Shown here one piece after another: positions 1 to 8,176 of a stretch of DNA of 39,342 bases (position 1 is the stretch's first letter; every line of letters starts with the position of its first letter). The notes under the pieces are model-generated. The model was not told the origin of the DNA and did not search any database. It was given only the letters and a program-made list of their open reading frames with translations. This stretch comes from JAGLQA01 sp023135565. Lineage in GTDB: Bacteria > Acidobacteriota > Aminicenantia > UBA2199. The stretch is taken from positions 1 through 39,342 of the forward strand of contig DAOWCY010000045.1 of assembly GCA_030639305.1 (NCBI GenBank), given 5' to 3'. The translations under genes were made by a program, and so were the position numbers.

Positions 1-96
1 TCAGATAAAGTAATCCGCCCAATCTACATATCAAATACCCCTTAAAAAAGCTTAGGGCACTCTTTTTCTTTTCCAAGTAGCAGAAATGGTGGTATC

Positions 97-133
97 ATTT
101 AAGTGAGCGAAGTAGGGTCAATTTAGGTGAGCG
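97..133. repeat. Two 13-bp direct repeats at the 3' end of a truncated gene
   Basis: ATTTAAGTGAGCG (97-109) and ATTTAGGTGAGCG (121-133) differ at one base and are spaced exactly 24 bp apart. The second copy encodes the last residues of the minus-strand gene at 118-1173. Repeated GTGAGCG-type motifs occur at ends of some insertion sequences, so this may be an element end that cut the gene. No transposase is visible, so that reading is only an inference. Confidence 0.4.
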
Positions 134-1173
134 CTATAGATTATGGATACCAAACCGGATATGATGTCTTCCATATCTTTTTGTCCGATTGCGAGATTTG
201 TAAAATCTATTTTTTTGATCTGTCCCAACAGATCATCAACCCAAGTTGGTTTCTCCCATTGAATTACTTCCCCGATAAGACTGATTAAAGCAAGGAAGCT
301 TTTAATATTAGTAGGATAGCTTATTGATAATATTTCGGTTAAAATATTTTTTCGCTCAAGAAATGTAGTACTTTGTTTAGATAGGGAACCGTTTAAACGC
401 CAGGATACGAGCAAGGAAAATAATAAATTAGAAATATCTTCACTGAACCTCTTCTTTTCAAGGCTGGAATAATATTCTACATGGTTAGACAAAAAATCAT
501 CTTTTGCCATTTTTTCTGCTGCTTCAAAAAACTGTCTGTCCGTATCAGTGAGTTGGCTAAAATCATCTTTATAATACCCTCTAAGAAAAGCAGGAGTTGA
601 AACGGCTAATGGTGTATGCCATAAAAGGGGTATCCCCTCTTTCTCTGAAAAATTTCTTTGATATTTCCCTAAAATTATATGCTGAACTAATTCATCTCTT
701 ATGACGCTGTAGAATTTTGGTTCCAACTGGAATGTAGTTCGATGAATTACCTGGAAAAGGTACTGGGTATCGGCCTGGGAATATAAAAGGGCCATGGTAA
801 TCTCAATTAATGAAGTAGAACCGAAGAGAGTAAGATACCTGGAAACCGATCGTTTTCTCTTTTTGGCATTAAAGAAATGTTTCAATTTTATTTTGTCGAT
901 GGTTCCGGCGACATTCAAAAGAATGCTTTTATCTAGCCAGTGGTTTTCTTGCTTGATGGAAATTCCCGGTATATTATTCATCATGGCTTGTTCAGCCTCT
1001 CTTGCCATCCACCACGCAAGCATTATTTTTTTCTCGTCATTAAGATTTTTATGATTTTCCAGGTCAATATATTTAAGGTAATAGTGAGCAAATTTCGACC
1101 GTATTTTCCACCTGAGGTGAACATTGTTACATAACTGCTTATCTACTTTCATAACGCCAGCATTATCAAGCAA
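118..1173 (-). CDS. Hypothetical protein, probably a truncated remnant
   Basis: I do not recognise this 351-residue protein. It is mostly helical, rich in Lys, Leu and Ile, with no signal peptide, clear membrane segment or P-loop. The only usable start is a TTG at 1173 without a convincing ribosome-binding site. The same frame stays open upstream to about 1344 and reads as plausible protein (REWLHNRREPLSNLAALDI), but contains no ATG or GTG before a TGA at 1345-1347. This suggests the real N-terminus has been lost. The C-terminus (SAHLN) is encoded by a 13-bp direct repeat. Both ends therefore look damaged. It may be the C-terminal part of a larger gene, and its function cannot be stated. Confidence 0.5.
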   Translation of the reverse strand: MLDNAGVMKVDKQLCNNVHLRWKIRSKFAHYYLKYIDLENHKNLNDEKKIMLAWWMAREAEQAMMNNIPGISIKQENHWLDKSILLNVAGTIDKIKLKHFFNAKKRKRSVSRYLTLFGSTSLIEITMALLYSQADTQYLFQVIHRTTFQLEPKFYSVIRDELVQHIILGKYQRNFSEKEGIPLLWHTPLAVSTPAFLRGYYKDDFSQLTDTDRQFFEAAEKMAKDDFLSNHVEYYSSLEKKRFSEDISNLLFSLLVSWRLNGSLSKQSTTFLERKNILTEILSISYPTNIKSFLALISLIGEVIQWEKPTWVDDLLGQIKKIDFTNLAIGQKDMEDIISGLVSIIYSAHLN

Positions 1174-1484
1174 TAAAATTTCGAATAATTTCTCAAGTAG
1201 GGCGTAGTAAATGTCGGTATCAATGGAGTTGGTCCCCTGTTTTATTTCTTCAATCCCGATATTGAGGATAATATCGAGAGCTGCTAAATTAGATAGCGGT
1301 TCCCGACGATTGTGCAGCCATTCTCTTACTGTTATTACAACCGCTCATATTTCAGATAGAGGGAAGAAATACAGGATTTACCGTAACCGTAACCGGTAGT
1401 AGTTATATTAATTGTAACCCAAAATACAGCAGTTGCAATATCCAGTGTTAAATTTTCATTGTAAAACTTTCAGTTGAGGTCAGG

Positions 1485-1964
1485 TTATAACTCTCCAATC
1501 GACATTAAAAAATATTCATACACCCTCTTGCTGTACCATCTACCTTGATTGATCATTTCATCCAGTACCGGTTTTATATTCTTTATGAGGCCCCTTTCTT
1601 TAGCCATCAGTAATACAGAAAGCGTTCCTATCACATTTAGCCCCTGGGATTGAGCGATCTTATAGGCATGCCTTTCATCTATTATCAAAATATCGGCGGA
1701 AATCTCCTTAGCCAATAAAATAGATTCTGATTCTCCTCGATCCAATTCATTCAAAAGAAAATCAAGTTTTTCTGGATTACCCAACTCCTGAATCTCAAAA
1801 AGATCACTATCCAGGTCTTTATAACCGGGGTATTTACCCAAATAAATTTCCTTGAAAACCGCACCGGGAATAATAACCTTTTGAAATAAATCATTGAAAA
1901 TAGGAAGTTTTTCTACACCGGCAAGGGAAATAATGGGGGTGGCATTGGAGACAACTTTTTTCAA
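1485..1964 (-). CDS. DUF3368 PIN-like toxin of a type II toxin-antitoxin pair
   Basis: The 159-residue protein has the layout of DUF3368 proteins, PIN-fold putative ribonucleases. It starts VVSNATPIISL, has an acidic helix DRGESESILLA (D75, E78, E80), then ADILIIDERHA (D91, D96) and IGTLSVLLMAK. The first acidic position of classical PIN domains is Asn7 here, a substitution I associate with this family. Translation probably begins at a TTG two bases after the antitoxin stop, which implies translational coupling to the upstream UPF0175 gene. By family, the toxin would cleave RNA and be neutralised by its partner. The family call is confident; nuclease activity is inferred from the fold. Confidence 0.82.
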   Translation of the reverse strand: MKKVVSNATPIISLAGVEKLPIFNDLFQKVIIPGAVFKEIYLGKYPGYKDLDSDLFEIQELGNPEKLDFLLNELDRGESESILLAKEISADILIIDERHAYKIAQSQGLNVIGTLSVLLMAKERGLIKNIKPVLDEMINQGRWYSKRVYEYFLMSIGEL

Positions 1965-1966
1965 TT

Positions 1967-2233
1967 TTATGTTTCCCTGGCTTTTATAATCATCTCGTCT
2001 ATTAAATCTTTATCGTAATCGAAGATATACTCATCCTCTTCCTGGATTTTCTTGATGAAATCGAGACGGTTAGAATTGGCTAATTGGGCAGCCCTGCCCA
2101 GGCTCAACTTACCTTTCCTGTACAAAGAGAAAGCAGTATAGAAAAGGAGTATCTTCTCAAATTCTTCTTTTTTTTCTTTCATCGACAGCAATATTGTTTC
2201 GTCGATGTTCAGTTTTATTTCTACTGTATTCAT
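1967..2233 (-). CDS. UPF0175 family antitoxin
   Basis: This 88-residue protein has the UPF0175 core: an N-terminal beta strand (VEIKLNIDETI), then a helical region with LFYTAFSLYRKGKLSLGRAAQLA, typical of this small DNA-binding antitoxin family. The C-terminal half is strongly acidic and would bind the toxin. It is the first gene of a two-gene operon with the DUF3368 toxin, with two bases between stop and next start. The ATG at 2233 follows a CGGAG ribosome-binding site. A strong promoter with an inverted repeat over its -10 box lies directly upstream, which fits autoregulation by this protein. Confidence 0.82.
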   Translation of the reverse strand: MNTVEIKLNIDETILLSMKEKKEEFEKILLFYTAFSLYRKGKLSLGRAAQLANSNRLDFIKKIQEEDEYIFDYDKDLIDEMIIKARET

Positions 2234-2243
2234 TTTTACTCCG

Positions 2244-2277
2244 GGAATAATATAGTTCTTATTCCAGCAAATGTCAA
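2244..2277 (-). promoter_or_regulatory. Promoter and palindromic operator of the UPF0175/DUF3368 operon
   Basis: On the minus strand, TTGACA (2272-2277) and TATATT (2249-2254) are separated by exactly 17 bp. An inverted repeat GGAATAA (2244-2250) / TTATTCC (2259-2265) with an 8-bp spacer covers the -10 box. A regulator bound there would block RNA polymerase, the usual arrangement in autoregulated toxin-antitoxin operons. Confidence 0.72.
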
Positions 2278-2485
2278 CTCTTTTCTTATTTTTGCCTCAT
2301 GCCAACCCCGGTAAATAGCTGATTCGTAGTAATTAGAATGAAGTAAATACCATTCCCTTGAATTCTACCGCTTTTTGAGGTACACTCTGTCCTACTTTAT
2401 TTCCAATATCCCAGCCCGGTAGATTTCGCGAATGCCCGTTTGCTAAAAGCTGAAGCCAAAGGCCGAAGGCTGTTACGACAACAAT

Positions 2486-5400
2486 ATGAAAAAAATTATT
2501 ATAAAAAATGCTTTTGAACATAACTTGAAATCCGTGGATGTGGAGATTCCCCACCACTGTCTGACCGTAGTGACCGGGGTTTCCGGTTCGGGAAAATCCT
2601 CGCTGGTTTTCGATACTATATTCCGTGAAGGAGAACGGCGCTACTTAGAGTCTTTCTCTGCTTATGCCCGCCGCTTCCTGGCCAAATTAGAGCGGCCGGC
2701 GGTGAGTCATATCAGCGGCCTCTCTCCTTGCATCGCCGTCGATCAAAAAAGCGCGGTCAAAAATCCCCGTTCAACAGTGGGCACCATGACCGAACTGTAC
2801 GATTTCCTGCGCCTGCTCTTCGCCAGGTTAGGAAAGCCCGGAAAAAACCTGGAGAATGTCAAATTAGAACGGCGTTTGTTTTCGTTTAATTCCACTTACG
2901 GCGCTTGCCCGGGCTGCAAAGGTTTGGGAGTGCAGGACCGGGTGGACCCCCAACTGCTGATCGCGGATCCGGAAAAATCCCTCAGGCAGGGTGCCCTAAT
3001 AATCACTACGCCGAAGGGCTATATCGTCTATTCCCAGGTCACCATGGATGTACTGGACCAGGTGTGCCGCGCTCACGGTTTCGACGTGGAAATTCCCTGG
3101 AACCGCCTCACTGCGGAGCAACAGGAAATCGTGCTTTACGGCAGCGATAAGATCAAAATCCCCTATGGTAAGCATCCTTTGGAATCGCGCCTGAGATGGA
3201 GCGGCATCACTGCCAAACCCAGGGAAGAAGGCTATTATAAAGGCATCATCCCGGTAATCGAAAATATCCTAAAAGTAAAACGCAACAAAAATATTCTCCG
3301 TTTCGCCCGTTCTATGAGCTGCCCGGACTGCGGCGGGACGCGGTTAAACGAAGCGGCCTTGTCCGTTACTTTTAGAGAACAACATATTGCCGCTTATGCG
3401 GCGAAAACCATTGCGGAATTAGACGATTTTTTTACCGGTCTCGATTTTTCTCAAAGAGAAGCGCCGGTAGGCGAGCCGGTCAAGCAGGAGTTTTTGCGCA
3501 GAACCGCATTATTAAAAAAGATAGGTTTAGAGCACCTCACTTTGGACCGGGAATCCACTACTCTTTCCAGTGGTGAAGCGCGGCGCATCAGTCTTTGTTC
3601 CCAGGTAGGCAGCGGGCTGCGCGGTATCCTTTACATCTTAGACGAACCCTCTATCGGGCTGCATCATCGTGATATGGCGCGTTTGCTCGAAATGATGCGG
3701 CATTTGCGGGACAGCGGCAATACTGTAATAGTGGTAGAACATGATGAAGAGACCATGCGTTTTGCCGACCGGGTGATCGACATCGGACCCGGCGCCGGAG
3801 CAGCAGGCGGCGAGATACTTTTTAACGGCCCGGCAGCAGACTTATTTGCTCCTGTTGATACGTCCAATGCGTCTTATATGTCCTCTTCGGCTAAAAATCT
3901 CCCAATAAAAAAGAGCAGGACCGCCGCTTTTCTGCGGGGAGAAGAGCGGATAGAAATCCCCTCCCAGCGGCGGGCGGGCACAGGGCAATTTTTAAAAGTT
4001 ACAGGCGCCGCGGCGAATAATTTGAAAAACATTACTGTTTCTTTTAAGTTAGGGGCGCTCAACGTAGTGACCGGGGTTTCGGGAGCCGGGAAATCGACGT
4101 TGGTGCATGATGTCTTGGCCGCCGGTCTAACAGCCCCGCGGCGCGGGGAGCCTATGAGGGGCTTTCGAGCAGCAGACAAGCGTTTCGCTAATCAAAAGTT
4201 TTGTTCAAACTTTTTCAAAAGTTTGGCCCCCGGCAGGGCCCGCCGGAGGCAAGAAATAATAGGCTCTGAATTCATAAATAAAGTAATCGAAATCGATCAA
4301 GCGCCCATAGGCCGCACTCCACGCAGCAACCCCGCCACTTACACTAAACTTTTCGATCTCATCCGCGATATTTTTGCCGCTTTGCCCGAATCCCGGCAGA
4401 GAGGCTGGGACAAAGGCCGATTCTCTTTTAATGTCAAAGGTGGCCGCTGCGACAACTGCGAAGGCGCCGGGTTGGAACAGATCGGCATGCATTTTTTGGG
4501 CGATGTGGAAGTCACCTGCCCGGAGTGCAGCGGCAGGCGTTTCAACGACGAAACTCTCCAGGTAGAATACAAAGGCAAAAACATCTATGATGTCTTAGAA
4601 ATGCAGATAGACGAAGCTTACGAATTTTTTAAAGAGCACGAAAAAATCAGTCGTTACCTGCAAACCTTAAAAGAATTAGGTTTAGGCTATATCGCCCTAG
4701 GGCAGAGTTCTACTACCCTATCCGGCGGCGAAGCGCAGCGCATCAAGCTGGCCGCCGAACTGTGCCGCCCGGCGGCGGGCCGCACTCTCTACATCTTAGA
4801 TGAACCCACTACAGGTCTTCACGCCGCCGATATAAAAGTGCTTTTAGCATGTTTAAACAGCCTGATCGACAAAGGTCATACCGTTATCACAGTAGTGCAT
4901 CACCCCGATTTTATCAAAACCGCCGATTGGATAATCGACTTAGGCCCGGAAAGCGGCAGCCGGGGCGGAGAGCTGGTAGCCTGCGGCACCCCGGAAGAAG
5001 TAGCCCGAAACGAAAAATCTTTTACCGGCGCTTTCTTAAGAAAGATTTTAAACCCCGCGGCGCGGGGAGCCGATGAAGGGCCTCCAGGTGTTAAAAAGTC
5101 TGGGGATTTTCCTTCGATACCCGGTGTTCAAAAAAGCGCCCTGCCCCTTATCCCCTCCCCACGTGGTGAGGCTATCCGCCTGAAAGGAGTACGCACCCAC
5201 AACCTCAAGCACATAGACGTAGAAATCCCCATAGAAAAACTGACTGTGATTACCGGCGTTTCCGGCAGCGGCAAATCGTCGCTGGCTTTCGATACTATTT
5301 TTGCCGCCGGCCAGCAAGCTTTTTTAAGCGGTTTTTCCACCTATGCCCGCCGCCTTTTAGTGAACAAGACGCAGGCAGATATGGAAAGTTGTTCCGGTTT

Positions 5401-7942
5401 AACGCCTACTATCGCGGTCAGTCGCGGCAGCGCGGCCCGCAATCCCCGTTCCACTGTGGGCACCATGACCGAAATCTACGACTACTACCGCCTCCTTTTT
5501 GCCCGCGTTGGCAATGTGCACTGCCCCCGGTGCGGCAAAGAACTCGAATCCGCTTCCTGTCCACAGTGCGAATTTAAAGGGGAAAAAACCCTTTCCGCCC
5601 GCATGTTTTCTTTCAATAACCACCAGGGCGCTTGCGTCCGCTGCAAAGGACTGGGTGTAATCACGGTCTGCGACCCGCGCAAACTGGTCACTCACCCGGA
5701 ACTTTCGCTGCTGTCCGGCGCTTTAGACGGTTCCAAAACCGGGAAATTTTACGGTGATCCTTTTGGCCGTTACACTGCCACACTCCAGGAAGCAGGTAAA
5801 GAGTCAGGCTGTGATTTTTCGCCGCCCTGGGTCGAATTATCCGAAGACGCCCGCAAAATCGCCATGTACGGCACAGGTGGGAAAGAATACCGGGTCACCT
5901 GGAAATTCAAACGCAAAAACCGGCAGGGCGAACACGAATTCACATCCACCTGGGCCGGATTTGTAAACTATGTGAACGAAGAGTATGAGCGCAAGCATGA
6001 TGACAAAAGAGGCGATTCCATGCTGCCGCTGCTGAAAGAAGAAACCTGTCCCCAGTGCCGGGGGAATAGGCTCAAAGACGAGTTTTTATCTGTTTATTTC
6101 GGCGCTATCGACATTGCCGGGTTGTGCCGAAAAACAGTCAAAGAGAGCATCGAGTTTTTTGAAAACATCGAGTGTGACGCTCCTGGAAAAACCGATAATG
6201 GCACTGATAATCAAAAGTTTTTTGGGGATGCAGGAGGTGATTTTTCAACCCCGCGGCGCGGGGAGCCTATGAGGGGCTTTCGAGCAGCAGACAAGCGTTT
6301 CGCTAATCAAAAGTTTTGTGGGGGTGCAGGGGGTGGTTTTTCAAAAGAACCCCCTGCCCGCCGGAGGCAAAAAAATAAAATATCGCATCGTGATTTCGAA
6401 GTTAGCTCCGACCTGCGCCGGGAAATACTCAGGCGGCTCTCTTTCTTACAGGACATGGGACTCGATTACCTAACTTTAGAACGCCGCGCTTCTTCACTTT
6501 CCGGCGGTGAAGCGCAGCGTATCCGGCTGGCCGGTCAATTGGGCTCCGGTTTAACCGGTGTTACCTACGTGCTGGATGAACCCACCATCGGCCTGCACTC
6601 GCGGGATACGCAGCGCCTGATTACTCTTTTGCAAAAACTTCGCGATTTAGGCAACACGGTTATCGTAGTGGAACACGACGCCGATATAATGTACGCCGCC
6701 GACCATATTATAGACTTAGGCCCCGGGCCGGGAAAAGAAGGTGGCCGGATCGTGGCCTGCGGCACGGCAGCCGGGATCGCCAAAGACCCGGCTTCCATTA
6801 CCGGCAAATACTTACAAAATCCGCACCTGAAAGCAGCGCCGCCAAAACGCCGCCCGCTGCATGAAGGTATAAAAATAACCGGCGCTTGCGCCAACAACCT
6901 GACCGGTTTCGACATAGAGATTCCCCGCGGCGGCATCATCGTCCTGACCGGGGTTTCCGGCAGCGGCAAGTCTACTCTTCTTTTCCAGTCGCTGGCAGCA
7001 TCCGCTGCCGCCGGGTTTCCTATAGGCTGCAGCGGCATCGACGGCTTAGAACATTTTTCCGCCATCGTCACCTTCGACCAACAGGGCATCGGTACGGCTT
7101 CATCCAGCACAGCAGCCACCTATACCGGCCTTTTCGACAGCATTCGCGATCTTTTTGCCCGCAGTGAAACCGCCCGCGCCCGGGGCTACAAGAAAAACCG
7201 TTTCTCTTTTAATGTTAAAGGAGGCCGCTGCGAAACCTGCCGGGGCACGGGTGAGATTCGCACAGCCATGGATTTTCTTACCGACGTGCGCGCCACCTGC
7301 CCGGACTGCAAAGGCAAGCGGTACAATAACGACACTTTAGCCTGTAAGTATAAAGAAAAAAATATTGCTGAAGTACTAAATTTAACAGTCCATGAGGCTG
7401 TAGATTTTTTTTCCGGTCACCAAGAGATATGTTTTATTCTCGAACAATTAGCTGCCGTTGGTTTAGGTTATTTGCAATTGGGCCAGCCTGCCGACACTCT
7501 TTCCAGCGGCGAGGCGCAGCGTTTAAAGCTGGCCGCGGGGGTGCGGCGCACCCACCCTCTGAGCCGCTCCCCTCATAGGTTGGGGTCGCCGACCCGCGCG
7601 GCAAAAACATCAGAGACCGGGGAATCCGAATCTCGCAGTTTGCTAACAAGTCAAACCGGGAATCTTTATCTTTTCGATGAGCCGGGCACCGGGCTGCATT
7701 TTGAAGATGTGGGGCGGTTGCTTATTCTGTTTAACCGATTGGTAGAAGCGGGTCATACTATCGTTATTATCGAGCATCACCCGGATATTATTAAAAGCGC
7801 CGACTGGATTATAGATTTGGGACCGGAAGGCGGAGAGCGGGGTGGCCGGGTATTGGGCAGCGGCACGCCTGAGCACATTGCCAAACTATCCAACTCGCCC
7901 ACCGGCGAGATACTTGCCTTCGGCGACCAAAAACCTTTTTGA
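2486..7942 (+). CDS. Tandem (double) UvrA-like ABC ATPase lacking UvrB-binding domains
   Basis: One 1818-residue frame holds two complete UvrA-like proteins. Copy 1 has Walker A GVSGSGKS (31-38), signature LSSGEARR (360-367), Walker B ILDEPS (384-389), second Walker A GVSGAGKS (530-537), zinc pairs CDNC/CPEC (655, 678), LSGGEAQR (745) and ILDEPT (770). Copy 2 repeats this from about residue 897: Walker A 924 and 1489, LSGGEAQR 1338, VLDEPT 1362, CETC/CPDC 1582/1605, LSSGEAQR 1672, LFDEPG 1729. Both copies pass straight from the LLFAR helix to the RxFSFN zinc region, so the roughly 115-residue UvrB-binding domain of canonical UvrA is absent. Copy 1 also lacks the first half of the N-proximal zinc module; copy 2 keeps it (CPRC 1013, CPQC 1025). 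Four segments (about 550-590, 856-896, 1242-1296, 1685-1722) and the last residues are encoded by genomic repeats. It may act in DNA damage sensing or drug resistance like UvrA2 proteins, but not as an ordinary UvrB loader. Confidence 0.93.
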   Translation: MKKIIIKNAFEHNLKSVDVEIPHHCLTVVTGVSGSGKSSLVFDTIFREGERRYLESFSAYARRFLAKLERPAVSHISGLSPCIAVDQKSAVKNPRSTVGTMTELYDFLRLLFARLGKPGKNLENVKLERRLFSFNSTYGACPGCKGLGVQDRVDPQLLIADPEKSLRQGALIITTPKGYIVYSQVTMDVLDQVCRAHGFDVEIPWNRLTAEQQEIVLYGSDKIKIPYGKHPLESRLRWSGITAKPREEGYYKGIIPVIENILKVKRNKNILRFARSMSCPDCGGTRLNEAALSVTFREQHIAAYAAKTIAELDDFFTGLDFSQREAPVGEPVKQEFLRRTALLKKIGLEHLTLDRESTTLSSGEARRISLCSQVGSGLRGILYILDEPSIGLHHRDMARLLEMMRHLRDSGNTVIVVEHDEETMRFADRVIDIGPGAGAAGGEILFNGPAADLFAPVDTSNASYMSSSAKNLPIKKSRTAAFLRGEERIEIPSQRRAGTGQFLKVTGAAANNLKNITVSFKLGALNVVTGVSGAGKSTLVHDVLAAGLTAPRRGEPMRGFRAADKRFANQKFCSNFFKSLAPGRARRRQEIIGSEFINKVIEIDQAPIGRTPRSNPATYTKLFDLIRDIFAALPESRQRGWDKGRFSFNVKGGRCDNCEGAGLEQIGMHFLGDVEVTCPECSGRRFNDETLQVEYKGKNIYDVLEMQIDEAYEFFKEHEKISRYLQTLKELGLGYIALGQSSTTLSGGEAQRIKLAAELCRPAAGRTLYILDEPTTGLHAADIKVLLACLNSLIDKGHTVITVVHHPDFIKTADWIIDLGPESGSRGGELVACGTPEEVARNEKSFTGAFLRKILNPAARGADEGPPGVKKSGDFPSIPGVQKSALPLIPSPRGEAIRLKGVRTHNLKHIDVEIPIEKLTVITGVSGSGKSSLAFDTIFAAGQQAFLSGFSTYARRLLVNKTQADMESCSGLTPTIAVSRGSAARNPRSTVGTMTEIYDYYRLLFARVGNVHCPRCGKELESASCPQCEFKGEKTLSARMFSFNNHQGACVRCKGLGVITVCDPRKLVTHPELSLLSGALDGSKTGKFYGDPFGRYTATLQEAGKESGCDFSPPWVELSEDARKIAMYGTGGKEYRVTWKFKRKNRQGEHEFTSTWAGFVNYVNEEYERKHDDKRGDSMLPLLKEETCPQCRGNRLKDEFLSVYFGAIDIAGLCRKTVKESIEFFENIECDAPGKTDNGTDNQKFFGDAGGDFSTPRRGEPMRGFRAADKRFANQKFCGGAGGGFSKEPPARRRQKNKISHRDFEVSSDLRREILRRLSFLQDMGLDYLTLERRASSLSGGEAQRIRLAGQLGSGLTGVTYVLDEPTIGLHSRDTQRLITLLQKLRDLGNTVIVVEHDADIMYAADHIIDLGPGPGKEGGRIVACGTAAGIAKDPASITGKYLQNPHLKAAPPKRRPLHEGIKITGACANNLTGFDIEIPRGGIIVLTGVSGSGKSTLLFQSLAASAAAGFPIGCSGIDGLEHFSAIVTFDQQGIGTASSSTAATYTGLFDSIRDLFARSETARARGYKKNRFSFNVKGGRCETCRGTGEIRTAMDFLTDVRATCPDCKGKRYNNDTLACKYKEKNIAEVLNLTVHEAVDFFSGHQEICFILEQLAAVGLGYLQLGQPADTLSSGEAQRLKLAAGVRRTHPLSRSPHRLGSPTRAAKTSETGESESRSLLTSQTGNLYLFDEPGTGLHFEDVGRLLILFNRLVEAGHTIVIIEHHPDIIKSADWIIDLGPEGGERGGRVLGSGTPEHIAKLSNSPTGEILAFGDQKPF
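4134..4253 (+). repeat. Repeat modules A+B inserted in frame in the uvrA-like gene (site 1)
   Basis: CCCCGCGGCGCGGGG opens the element; a linker follows, then the B hairpin CAAACTTTTTCAAAAGTTTG and the GC stem ending CCGGAGGCAAG. It encodes PRRGEPMRGFRAADKRF and following residues (about 550-590). These sit between Walker A of the second ATPase domain and the conserved IDQAPIGRTPRSNP segment. The first 71 bases are identical to site 3 and read in the same frame. Confidence 0.9.
5053..5172 (+). repeat. Repeat-derived in-frame segment in the uvrA-like gene (site 2)
   Basis: It begins with the same CCCCGCGGCGCGGGG palindrome as site 1 but is read in a different frame (PAARGADEG), and ends with CCTCCCCACGTGGTGAGG, an imperfect palindrome like the CCCCGTGCGCACGGGG module elsewhere. 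The segment forms the linker (about 856-896) between the two fused UvrA copies. The middle has diverged from the usual B core. Confidence 0.7.
6211..6371 (+). repeat. Nested repeat in frame in the uvrA-like gene (site 3)
   Basis: A C-type half element (CAAAAGTTTTTTGGGG onwards, from about 6213) is interrupted at 6249 by an A module. A second C-type hairpin follows: GCAGGGGGT (6326-6334) pairs with ACCCCCTGC (6349-6357), then CCGGAGGCAAAA. It adds about 55 residues (1242-1296) between the zinc module and the LSGGEAQR region of copy 2, where canonical UvrA has a short loop. Confidence 0.85.
7539..7649 (+). repeat. Modules A+D in frame in the uvrA-like gene (site 4)
   Basis: GGGTGCGGCGCACCC (7539-7553), an A-type linker and a D tail (CAAAAACATCAGAGACCGGGGAATC) lie between the last ABC signature (LSSGEAQR, 1672) and the last Walker B (LFDEPG, 1729). 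Canonical UvrA has only about 10 residues at this point. Similar D tails occur at 13260-13300 and 25430-25470. Confidence 0.8.
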
Positions 7943-7979
7943 AAAAAGGTTTCTGGACTTCCAAAAACTTCTATTTAGC
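7927..7979 (-). repeat. Reverse-oriented C module supplying the uvrA-like stop codon
   Basis: On the minus strand CCAGAAACC pairs with GGTTTTTGG (one G-U pair) around the loop TTTTTTCAAAAA, like the other C hairpins. On the plus strand the arm encodes the last residues DQKPF, and the loop provides the TGA stop at 7940-7942. The native C-terminus of the gene may therefore have been replaced. Confidence 0.6.
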
Positions 7980-8031
7980 ACAACGTTTGGTCAAACTCTT
8001 AGGCGTTTAGGAGTGGCACAAACGTTTGCTT

Positions 8032-8092
8032 ATCAAAAGTTTTGATTAAACTTTTTCAAAAGTTTAGCCCCCGGCAGGGTCGCCGAAGGTTT
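8032..8092 (+). repeat. B module downstream of the uvrA-like gene
   Basis: The B core has the hairpin TAAACTTTTTCAAAAGTTTA, where a T-A pair replaces the C-G pair of most copies, followed by CCCCCGGCAGGGTCGCCGAAGG. The sequence just upstream (7980-8031) has diverged repeat-like content. Confidence 0.8.
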
Positions 8093-8103
8093 GAATTTTA
8101 TCC

Positions 8104-8132
8104 TTTACATTCTTTTTATAATTAGATACAAT
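8104..8132 (+). promoter_or_regulatory. Sigma70-type promoter of the lipoprotein peptidase gene
   Basis: TTTACA (8104-8109) and TACAAT (8127-8132) are separated by 17 bp. Transcription would begin near 8139, about 38 bases before the ATG at 8177, which is preceded by AAGGAGGT. Confidence 0.6.
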
Positions 8133-8176
8133 AATATATCTTTAAATAAAAAAAAATCTACAAGGAGGTCATTCAC

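Noticed and set aside
2333..2557. Minus-strand 74-residue frame ahead of the uvrA-like gene
   Set aside because: It overlaps the start of the uvrA-like gene, lacks a ribosome-binding site and resembles nothing.
6565..7119. 184-residue open frame on the minus strand of the uvrA-like gene
   Set aside because: It is antisense to conserved ABC ATPase coding sequence, with no family resemblance or ribosome-binding site.
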